A stretch of DNA of 12,904 nucleotides from Planctomycetota bacterium (lineage in GTDB: Bacteria > Planctomycetota > UBA1135), in NCBI GenBank assembly GCA_022447335.1, contig JAKVCF010000060.1:1-12904 (forward strand), read 5' to 3'. The notes under the pieces are model-generated. The model worked only from the letters and a program-made list of their open reading frames with translations. It did no database searches and was not told the DNA's origin. Within the stretch, counting starts at the first letter, position 1. The number at the start of each line of letters is the position of its first letter. The position numbers and the translations under genes were made by a program. Positions 7,219 through 12,904 of this stretch are shown here, piece after piece.

Positions 7219-7977
7219 ATGACCGCTCCCCCTTTCGATCCACAGCCTGGTGGCCACCTGCGCGGCGCCCTGATGATGATCCCGGCGTTGACTTGGGCCT
7301 TTGCCTACATGTTCTGGATGCTCGTTCTTTCAATAGTCGCGCCTAGATATCTGCGTCGCAAAAAAGTGCGGATGATCCGCCGATGGGGCATGGGAATATT
7401 GAAGATACTCGGCATTCGAATCGAAGTTCATGGTCAAGAGCACCTGCAAGTCAACGCTTCGCGCATCGTGCTATTCAACCATGTCAATGTACTTGATCTA
7501 GCAGTGCTTGCCGCAGTGTGGAGTGAAGGATGCTCAGTGATCTACAAGAAGGAGTTTCATAAGATCCCGATTATGGGGCGACTTATGGCTTTCTTCGGCA
7601 TGATTCCAATCGACCGCAGCAATCGTGAGCGCGCAGTAAAGTCGATGTCTGAAGCGGCGAAAATGGCGCGCGAGCAGAATAAAAAAGTCATGGTCTCGCC
7701 TGAAGGCACACGTTCGCGCGACGGAAAGCTCGATATTTTCAAGCGTGGACCTTTCCACCTAGCAATGGAAGCGGGCGCGCCCGTCGTACCTTTCATTATG
7801 CGCGGGCTAGAAACGCTCGTTTCTGGCCACATCAAACCACCTCGAACCGGCGTAGTACGCGTCGATATTCTCGACCCGATATCGACCGAGAACTGGACTC
7901 GAAAAAGCCTCGATAGTCATGTTAAAGAGGTGCGCCAGATTTTCTTGCAGTACCTACCTGACGGCACCGCAAACTAG
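7219..7977 (+). CDS. 1-acyl-sn-glycerol-3-phosphate acyltransferase family protein (PlsC-like)
   Basis: A 252-residue PlsC-type acyltransferase. It has a hydrophobic N-terminal segment at about 18-41 (membrane association). Catalytic motif I is FNHVNVLDL (86-94; H88 and D93, the HX4D pair). Motif II is MIPIDRSNRERA (128-139, R133). Motif III is VSPEGTRSRDGKLDIFKRG (159-177, EGTRS). Motif IV is the APVVPFIMRG region (187-196). The family transfers an acyl chain from acyl-CoA or acyl-ACP to lysophosphatidic acid or, in some members, to other lipid hydroxyls. Placement at the end of a glycosyltransferase and sulfotransferase run suggests it may acylate a glycolipid or supply its lipid anchor, rather than serve only general phospholipid synthesis (inference). 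The ATG at 7219 was chosen because it lies 16 bases past the previous stop; the frame also extends upstream to a TTG at 7069 with no conserved residues. Confidence 0.87.
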   Translation: MTAPPFDPQPGGHLRGALMMIPALTWAFAYMFWMLVLSIVAPRYLRRKKVRMIRRWGMGILKILGIRIEVHGQEHLQVNASRIVLFNHVNVLDLAVLAAVWSEGCSVIYKKEFHKIPIMGRLMAFFGMIPIDRSNRERAVKSMSEAAKMAREQNKKVMVSPEGTRSRDGKLDIFKRGPFHLAMEAGAPVVPFIMRGLETLVSGHIKPPRTGVVRVDILDPISTENWTRKSLDSHVKEVRQIFLQYLPDGTAN

Positions 7978-7983
7978 ATTAAT

Positions 7984-8001
7984 ACCTGATTTTGGGCAGG
8001 T
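7984..8001 (+). repeat. Short inverted repeat (ACCTG/CAGGT) after the acyltransferase gene
   Basis: ACCTG at 7984-7988 pairs with CAGGT at 7997-8001 around an eight-base loop. It lies just after the acyltransferase stop, but the stem is only five pairs and no T-run follows, so it is at best a weak terminator candidate. Confidence 0.2.
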
Positions 8002-8060
8002 GAAAATTGGTGAGGCTCTACGGAAAACTTCTCACTTCGTATGCCGGTAGTATTGAGGAA

Positions 8061-9026
8061 ATGCGCATTCGCCGTGCACTCTTGCTGTTGTCAATAACCG
8101 CTGCGTCATTGGCGTGCAGCACTGCTCCACAGTTAGTCGTATGCGAGCAAGCAGAAGCGCGAGTGGCGATCCTCAATGCTGAGGCTGATTGGTCCGATCC
8201 GGAAGCCATGCTCTGGGAATGGCGTGCTCGCGAAAGCAAAAGCTTACCCGCCGATGCTCGCACCTGGTTTGAGTACCCCACTGACGCAAAACCCGTACTT
8301 GGCGGCGAGTATCTACTCATCACAGCAAGTGGCGGTGGCGTAGCTCTCGTGCGCATCGAAGATCAAGGTCTGCTCTTCCATGCCTATGCGGGCGGCAATC
8401 CACACTCGGCCGAACTGCTCTTTGATGGTGGAATCGTCACAGCATCCAGCACCGGAAGTGAGCTGCAGCTCTGGCGTCTGGAAGACCCCAGCGCACCCAT
8501 CTTCCGCGTCGCTTTCGACGACGCCCATGGAATCTGCTGGGACCCGCAAACCAGCCGCCTCTGGGCGATCGGCCACAGCGAACTGATCGCGCTGGCCTAC
8601 CTTGGCAAAGACGAAAAGCCCCCTCTCAAGATTGTCGAACGCTTCCCACTACCGGACCCCGGCGGCCACGATTTGGTGCGCGCAGGCTCCGGAGCACTCA
8701 TTCTCTCTACCCACCAAGGGGCTTGGACCTTCGACCCACGCGCTCCAGATTTCCGCCCCTACCCTGGCCTTGCAAAAACCACCGACGTGAAATCGGTAAG
8801 TGAGCCGATTCGCCTGCCCGGCCTGTTGCCCACCGTTGTTGTGCGTGCCGAGGAGAGTTGGTGGAGCGACACGGTGCATGCCGCCCAGCTGGATTGGAGC
8901 CGCACTTGGCCAGACGCACAGATCTACAAGGCTAGATGGATGTTTAATCCTCAGCGAGCACGAATCCGACCTCGCTTTTCAATCGGTATCGGATTCAGCA
9001 CCTGGCTGGGCGCAGATCCGGACTAG
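8061..9026 (+). CDS. DUF6528-like exported beta-propeller protein (possible lipoprotein)
   Basis: A 321-residue protein. The N-terminus MRIRRALLLLSITAASLAC is a signal peptide with a Cys at 19, so it is probably exported. The lipobox is not canonical (Ser at -3, Leu at -2), so lipid attachment is uncertain. The body matches what I recall of the DUF6528 family: VVCEQAEARVAILNA (26-40), DPEAMLWEW (46-54), ITASGGGVALV (87-97), GGNPHSAELLFDG (111-123), AHGICWDPQTSRLWAIGHSELIAL (155-178), GGHDLV (201-206), DVKSVSE (242-248) and WWSDTVHAAQLDWSRTWPDAQIYKARW (267-293). Repeated blade-like strands suggest a beta-propeller. Biochemical function is unknown. The start has GAGGA almost abutting the ATG at 8061; an upstream TTG at 8007 is less likely because the signal peptide begins at 8061. 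The roughly 28 residues after YKARW look unlike the family and may be lineage-specific. It may share a transcript with the genes on either side. Confidence 0.78.
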   Translation: MRIRRALLLLSITAASLACSTAPQLVVCEQAEARVAILNAEADWSDPEAMLWEWRARESKSLPADARTWFEYPTDAKPVLGGEYLLITASGGGVALVRIEDQGLLFHAYAGGNPHSAELLFDGGIVTASSTGSELQLWRLEDPSAPIFRVAFDDAHGICWDPQTSRLWAIGHSELIALAYLGKDEKPPLKIVERFPLPDPGGHDLVRAGSGALILSTHQGAWTFDPRAPDFRPYPGLAKTTDVKSVSEPIRLPGLLPTVVVRAEESWWSDTVHAAQLDWSRTWPDAQIYKARWMFNPQRARIRPRFSIGIGFSTWLGADPD

Positions 9027-9171
9027 ATCTGGATTTCCAGAATCTTGTAAACCCCGCTTCAGGAAAGGCGATCCGCTCCTGAAAGCGCCCAACGCATCGG
9101 AAATCCGCCTGTAGCATGGCGAGTGCTCCTTTTCCTGGTCGAAAGGAACACAGCTCCCTCTCTCTTCAAAG
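9027..9171. other. Intergenic region with nested inverted repeats
   Basis: These 145 bases hold no gene. They contain nested complementary arms: GGATTTCC (9031-9038) with GGAAATCC (9099-9106), and inside them TTCAGGA (9058-9064) with TCCTGAA (9077-9083), the latter enclosing GCG/CGC. A further small repeat, TTCCT (9132-9136) with AGGAA (9144-9148), lies closer to the next gene. No T-run follows, so this is more likely a leader structure, regulatory RNA fold or processed spacer than a simple terminator. No clear promoter was seen. The bases just before the ATG at 9172 are pyrimidine-rich (CTCCCTCTCTCTTC) and lack a Shine-Dalgarno sequence. Confidence 0.4.
9058..9083. repeat. Hairpin-forming inverted repeat TTCAGGA...TCCTGAA
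   Basis: Seven perfect pairs (9058-9064 with 9077-9083) enclose GCG (9068-9070) and CGC (9074-9076), which can pair around ATC. It sits inside the outer arms at 9031-9038 and 9099-9106. It may form a bulged stem in the RNA between the propeller genes. Confidence 0.45.
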
Positions 9172-12100
9172 ATGTTGTTCTCCTCCAAGCTCGCAGCTGC
9201 GGCCTCCGCGTCTGCCCTTCTCCTTCTAACAGCCGCGCCTGCTGCTTCCCCCCCTGCTCAGCAAGGCTCTCTTCCGGAATCTTGGATCGAGCACCTTGAC
9301 TGGCGCAATGTCGGCCCCGCCAACATGGGCGGCCGCTGCACCTCCATTGCGGTCAACCCAGATGACCCCGCCGAATACTGGGTCGGCACCGCAACTGGTG
9401 GCGTACTACATACGACCAACCGAGGCGTCACCTATGAACATCAGTTCGATTCGGAGTCGACCTCGAGCGTGGGTTCGATTGCAGTCGCCGCCTCGAACTC
9501 CGACGTGGTCTGGGTGGGATCTGGCGAATCTAACCCGCGCAACAGCGTGAGTTGGGGTCATGGCGTGTTTAAATCGACCGACGGCGGCAAGACCTGGAAA
9601 AATATGGGGCTGAAGGACACCTTCCACATTGGCGTGGTCAAGGTTCACCCCGAAAACGAGAACGTCGTTTATGTCGGTGCACTGGGCCGCCTGTGGGGCG
9701 ATTGCGAAAACCGTGGCCTCTACAAAACCGCTGACGGTGGAGAGACCTGGGAAAAGGTGCTCTTTGTCGATGAAAAGACCGGGATCATCGACATGCGGCT
9801 CGACCCGCAGAACCCAGACACAATAATCATTGCGACCTACGAACGTCAGCGCGATGGTTTCGACACGAACGACCCCGCTAAGAAATGGGGCGCAGGATCC
9901 GGCCTTCATAAGTCCACCGATGGTGGCAAAACTTGGAAAGAACTCCGCAGCGGACTGCCAAGCGGCACGCTCGGCCGCATCGGCCTGGATTACTCGGCTT
10001 CCGAGCCCGGGGTGGTCTGGGCGGTAGTTGAGTCAGATCGCATTACGCAAGAGCCAGAGAACGCTGCCTGGATGGGCCTGCGAGGTGAAGATGCAGAAGT
10101 TGGCGCACGCGTGACGTCGGTCGAGGAAGACGGGCCAGCAGATGAAGCGGGACTACAAGAAGGAGACATCGTCATTCTGATGGCTGGCCAGACTGTGCAC
10201 TCATGGAGTGACTTGCAAGATCGGATTCGCGAGCAACTCGCTGGAAAAACTGTTGGCGTAGTCGTGTCACGTGATCGCGAACGCGTCGAAATGGATGTGA
10301 CTTTCCGCAAACGCCCGAGCGAAGAAGAAGACCGTGAAGGTGAAGAAGAGGGAGACGTTGAGGAGGAAGAAAAGGACGCGCCCCCCGAGCCAGGCCCTTT
10401 CCACTTAGGCCTCGGTGGCCAAGTAGCAAACGTGCAGGATCAGCAAGGCCCTGATGGCCATGAGTACGGTGGAATCTATCGATCTGCTGATGGTGGCGAG
10501 ACTTGGGTTCGCATCAACTCGTTAAACCCTCGCCCGATGTACTACAGCCGAATCTACGTCGATCCGAGCGATGGCGAAAAGATTTATGTTCTCGGTACGC
10601 AGCTGCACAAATCGATGGATGGCGGCAAGACCTTCACGCCAGATGGACATGACCGCGAAGTACATGTCGATCACCACGCTATGTGGATCAATCCAGCTGA
10701 TGGCCGCAACATGATTCTTGGAAACGATGGTGGCATCTACGTCACTTTCGACCGGATGAGTGAGTGGGATCACCACAACTACATGGCACTTGGCCAGTTT
10801 TATCAGGTCGAAGCTGATGCAACTCGTGATTACAAGGTCTACGGCGGCCTGCAGGACAACGGTTCCTGGGGCGGCCCGAATCGTGTCGCCAATAATGACG
10901 GACCCGTCAACTCGGATTGGTTCAACGTTGGCGGAGGGGACGGGTTTGTCATACGCGTCGACCCGAGCGACCCCAATCAAATCTACGGCGAATCACAGAA
11001 CGGGTGGACCTATCGCGTCAATCTTGAAACCGGTGCGCAATCCTCAATTCGTGCCCGCCCACCACGCGGCGAACGTTATCGATTCAACTGGAATACTCCG
11101 TTCATCCTGTCGCCGCACAATTCGCAGATCTACTACAACGCGGGTAACCATGTCTTCCGTTCTCCGAACAAAGGCAATGGCCTCACCCCAATTTCTCCTG
11201 AGATCACCCTAACTGATCGTGGCTCAGCGACAGCTCTGCATGAGTCGCCGGTGCGTGAAGGCGTGATCTATGTCGGCACCGATGACGGAGCGCTGTGGAT
11301 GACCCCAGATCACGGTGAGACTTGGATCGATCTTTACAACCCGCCGGCCAAAGAACCCGAAGACGAGGCCGATGATCAAGAAGCAAGCTCCGACACTGAA
11401 GTGAGTCCTGCAGAACCAGGCAAAGACCCCGCCTCGCCGCTTGACGGGAAATGGTCGGGTCAAGCTGAACACGAAGAGATCCCTGAAGGTCAAGGTGGCT
11501 TCACCATGAACCTAAATATTGATGAACAGGGTCGAATTCGTGGTTCAATGACAACTGACTTCGGTGACTCCACGCTATCGGATGGCAAGTTCGACGCCGA
11601 AAACAGCTCGCTACGTTTCCGCTTCTCGAACGACATGATGTCGGGAATCGTGACCGGAAAACTCGATGGCAACTCCATGATCGGCGAGATTGATGCTGGC
11701 CCAGGCATGATCGTGCTCGATTTCGAGGCCAAGCGAGAGGGAGCCAAAACTGCCGCAGATCCCGCGCCATCTGAGGCTCCACAAGCACGTAATAGCCAAG
11801 GTCGCGGCGGTGGGGCACGCGATAGCGGTCAAGGCCGACGCGGCCAGGGCCGTGGTCAGTTCCGAGGCCCTGACCTCGAAAACCTCCCTCCGGAAGTGCA
11901 GGAGCGCATTCGTCAGCGTCGAGCCGAAAGTGGCGGTGGCACAGGCGACCGTGGTGGCCGTATGCGTCAGCAAGCCACCCCGAACACAGATGACCTAAAG
12001 GGTCTGGCTGAGCACATGGGCGAGCATCGCTTCCATGTCAGCGCGATTGCTGCTTCGGAACACAATGCTGAACGTGTCTATATCACGCTCGACGGACACC

Positions 12101-12810
12101 GCAGCGACAACGACCTGCCGCACGTCTTCCGTTCAGATGACATGGGTCGAACTTGGACCTCTCTGCAAAGCAACTTGCCAGACTCAGCCGGTTCCGCTCG
12201 TGTGATAGTCGAAGACTACGAGAATCCTGATGTCCTCTTCCTGGGAACCGAGTTTGGCGCATGGGCTTCAATCGACCGCGGCGCAAGCTGGACTCGAATC
12301 AACAACGACGACCTGCCGACCGTGCCCGTGCACGACTTCAAGCTACATCGACTGACCGGTGAGCTAGTCGCAGGCACCCACGGCCGCTCAATCTGGATCG
12401 TCGATGTTTCAACTCTGCGCCAGCTCAGCGCTGATGCTATGGCGGAGAGCGCAATGTTGTATCAGCCGGAAGAGGCAATGATCTGGAATCGCTCTCGCCA
12501 AGCCGGCAGCAGTGGCACACGCCGCTTCGTCGGCGAAAACCCAGCAACAGGTGCTGCGATTCGTTATTCACTAGGCTCACGTACCCGAAGCGTGCAGCTA
12601 TGGATTACCGACATTCGCGGTGAAACAATCTGGGAGGCTGAAGACGCCCCCGCCTCGCAAGGTCTTCACGAGTTCCGCTGGAACCTACGTGGCGCTACAA
12701 GCGGTGGCCGTCGTTGGTCGCCTCCAGTCGCAGCCGGGCAATACCTCGTCAACTTGAAAGTCGACGGCAACACCCAAACGAAAGTCCTGGATGTGCTCGC
12801 CGAAGATTAG
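9172..12810 (+). CDS. Secreted Sortilin/VPS10-like Asp-box beta-propeller protein with PDZ and extra inserted domains
   Basis: A 1212-residue exported protein. The signal peptide is at about 1-25 (LLLLTAAPAA). Propeller blades carry eight Asp-box motifs (S-x-D-x-G-x-T-W type): 135-142, 186-193, 248-255, 438-445, 481-488, 711-718, 988-995 and 1033-1040. The core resembles large bacterial VPS10/sortilin-like proteins often labelled glycosyl hydrolase, with landmarks MGGRCTSIAVNP (52-63), SLNPRPMYYSRIYVDP (450-465), VYGGLQDNGSWGGP (556-569), FNWNTPFILSPHN (638-650), FLGTEFGAWASIDRG (1023-1037) and GTHGRSIWI (1068-1076). Inserts are a PDZ domain (about 300-380), an acidic linker (383-404), a beta-rich domain (755-855) and an Arg/Gly-rich stretch (872-935). 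The C-terminus (about 1125-1210) is FlgD/Ig-like. Asp-box propellers need not be glycosidases and no catalytic residues can be assigned, so a binding or scaffold role in the periplasm or at the cell surface is as likely. Confidence 0.9.
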   Translation: MLFSSKLAAAASASALLLLTAAPAASPPAQQGSLPESWIEHLDWRNVGPANMGGRCTSIAVNPDDPAEYWVGTATGGVLHTTNRGVTYEHQFDSESTSSVGSIAVAASNSDVVWVGSGESNPRNSVSWGHGVFKSTDGGKTWKNMGLKDTFHIGVVKVHPENENVVYVGALGRLWGDCENRGLYKTADGGETWEKVLFVDEKTGIIDMRLDPQNPDTIIIATYERQRDGFDTNDPAKKWGAGSGLHKSTDGGKTWKELRSGLPSGTLGRIGLDYSASEPGVVWAVVESDRITQEPENAAWMGLRGEDAEVGARVTSVEEDGPADEAGLQEGDIVILMAGQTVHSWSDLQDRIREQLAGKTVGVVVSRDRERVEMDVTFRKRPSEEEDREGEEEGDVEEEEKDAPPEPGPFHLGLGGQVANVQDQQGPDGHEYGGIYRSADGGETWVRINSLNPRPMYYSRIYVDPSDGEKIYVLGTQLHKSMDGGKTFTPDGHDREVHVDHHAMWINPADGRNMILGNDGGIYVTFDRMSEWDHHNYMALGQFYQVEADATRDYKVYGGLQDNGSWGGPNRVANNDGPVNSDWFNVGGGDGFVIRVDPSDPNQIYGESQNGWTYRVNLETGAQSSIRARPPRGERYRFNWNTPFILSPHNSQIYYNAGNHVFRSPNKGNGLTPISPEITLTDRGSATALHESPVREGVIYVGTDDGALWMTPDHGETWIDLYNPPAKEPEDEADDQEASSDTEVSPAEPGKDPASPLDGKWSGQAEHEEIPEGQGGFTMNLNIDEQGRIRGSMTTDFGDSTLSDGKFDAENSSLRFRFSNDMMSGIVTGKLDGNSMIGEIDAGPGMIVLDFEAKREGAKTAADPAPSEAPQARNSQGRGGGARDSGQGRRGQGRGQFRGPDLENLPPEVQERIRQRRAESGGGTGDRGGRMRQQATPNTDDLKGLAEHMGEHRFHVSAIAASEHNAERVYITLDGHRSDNDLPHVFRSDDMGRTWTSLQSNLPDSAGSARVIVEDYENPDVLFLGTEFGAWASIDRGASWTRINNDDLPTVPVHDFKLHRLTGELVAGTHGRSIWIVDVSTLRQLSADAMAESAMLYQPEEAMIWNRSRQAGSSGTRRFVGENPATGAAIRYSLGSRTRSVQLWITDIRGETIWEAEDAPASQGLHEFRWNLRGATSGGRRWSPPVAAGQYLVNLKVDGNTQTKVLDVLAED
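10069..10311 (+). other. PDZ domain inserted in the propeller protein
   Basis: Residues 300-380 of the propeller protein read as a DegP-type PDZ domain: GARVTSVEEDGPADEAGL (311-328), QEGDIVILMAGQTVHSW (329-345), LQDRIREQLAGKTVGVVVSR (348-367) and EMDVTFRKR (373-381). It interrupts the family sequence where a short loop after VVWAVVES normally leads to a GGIYRSADGG-type blade, so it is an insertion rather than a terminal fusion. PDZ domains bind peptide C-termini, so this may recruit a partner (inference). Confidence 0.8.
10318..10383 (+). other. Acidic Glu/Asp-rich linker
   Basis: Residues 383-404 of the propeller protein are almost entirely acidic (SEEEDREGEEEGDVEEEEKD and flanking residues). 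They link the PDZ insert back to the propeller and are probably flexible and solvent-exposed. Confidence 0.8.
11434..11736 (+). other. Inserted beta-rich domain of unknown function in the propeller protein
   Basis: Residues 755-855 alternate short strands and glycine turns: LDGKWSGQAEH (757-767), FTMNLNIDEQGRIRGSM (777-793), LRFRFSNDMMSGIVTGKLDG (814-833), then SMIGEIDAGPGMIVLDFEA (835-853). The pattern 'G-x-W-x-G ... G-x-I-x-G ... G-x-L-x-G' resembles small antiparallel beta-barrel or lipocalin-like domains found fused to bacterial secreted proteins. No ligand residues can be assigned. Confidence 0.6.
11785..11976 (+). other. Arg/Gly/Gln-rich low-complexity linker
   Basis: Residues 872-935 contain RG and QG repeats (for example GRRGQGRGQFRG, 888-899), a short helical PPEVQERIRQRRAE stretch (906-919) and further Gly/Arg. 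The segment is strongly basic and probably disordered. It lies in the same blade-to-blade position as the beta-rich insert and separates it from the last two Asp-box blades. Confidence 0.75.
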
Positions 12811-12904
12811 GCCGACCACCTCCCGGCAGAAGCCCAAGGGGAATCACGGCGATTACCAATACGCTACATCGGCCCCCATTCTCATGACATGGACGCTGCC
12901 GGCT
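12811..12904 (+). other. 3' end of window, no confident gene
   Basis: No ATG/GTG/TTG start with a ribosome site was found. The frame from 12862 encodes RYIGPHSHDMDAAG and runs off the window; it vaguely resembles the N-terminus of glycine dehydrogenase (GcvP) but has no standard start codon in front of it. No strong terminator hairpin follows the propeller gene. Confidence 0.2.

Noticed and set aside
9406..9909. Long antisense reading frame opposite the propeller gene (167 codons), with others at 10522-10980 and 11611-11973
   Set aside because: They lie wholly inside a strongly supported gene on the other strand, show no recognisable domain, and are expected in GC-rich coding sequence.
12811..12827. 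GCCG/CGGC inverted repeat after the propeller gene as a terminator
   Set aside because: Four pairs with a nine-base loop and no T-run is too weak.

Overview
The window reads as chromosomal DNA of a moderately GC-rich Gram-negative-type bacterium. There is a secreted 1212-residue propeller protein, a probable lipoprotein, and a surface-glycan or glycolipid gene set. Most start codons lack a convincing Shine-Dalgarno sequence. Together with the Sortilin/VPS10-type propeller carrying extra fused domains and the sulfatase-like protein, this fits Planctomycetota or a neighbouring phylum, but the assignment is inference only and weak. No rRNA, tRNA, CRISPR array, insertion sequence or phage gene was recognised.

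Layout. (1) 1-1838, plus strand: the 3' part of a membrane-anchored sulfatase/alkaline-phosphatase-superfamily enzyme; its 5' end lies outside the window. (2) 1843-3018, minus strand: a GNAT/FemAB-like (CelD/BcsL-type) acyltransferase, convergent with the sulfatase-like gene with only 4 bases between stop codons. (3) 3019-3171: a divergent intergenic region of about 150 bases with a 12-base palindrome. (4) 3172-7977, plus strand: a tight five-gene run of GT2 glycosyltransferase, GT4 glycosyltransferase, PAPS-type sulfotransferase, GT4 glycosyltransferase and PlsC-type acyltransferase, with gaps of 25, 13, 6 and 16 bases. (5) 8061-9026, plus strand: an exported DUF6528-like beta-propeller protein. 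(6) 9027-9171: an intergenic region with nested inverted repeats. (7) 9172-12810, plus strand: a very large secreted Asp-box propeller protein with an inserted PDZ domain, an inserted beta-rich domain, an Arg/Gly-rich linker and a FlgD-like C-terminus. (8) 12811-12904: no confident gene, possibly the start of the next one.

How the genes may work together (inference): the two GT4 enzymes and the GT2 enzyme could assemble a short glycan or glycolipid headgroup, the sulfotransferase would sulfate it, and the PlsC-like protein would acylate a lipid or glycolipid. The flanking GNAT-type acyltransferase and the sulfatase-fold enzyme, which has Thr at the nucleophile position, are plausible further decorators. 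A sulfated, acylated surface glycolipid or capsule-like polymer is the simplest joint product, but the chemistry cannot be read from sequence. The DUF6528-like and VPS10-like proteins probably form a separate periplasmic or cell-surface unit.

No gene-free stretch exceeds 300 bases; the longest gaps are 3019-3171 and 9027-9171.
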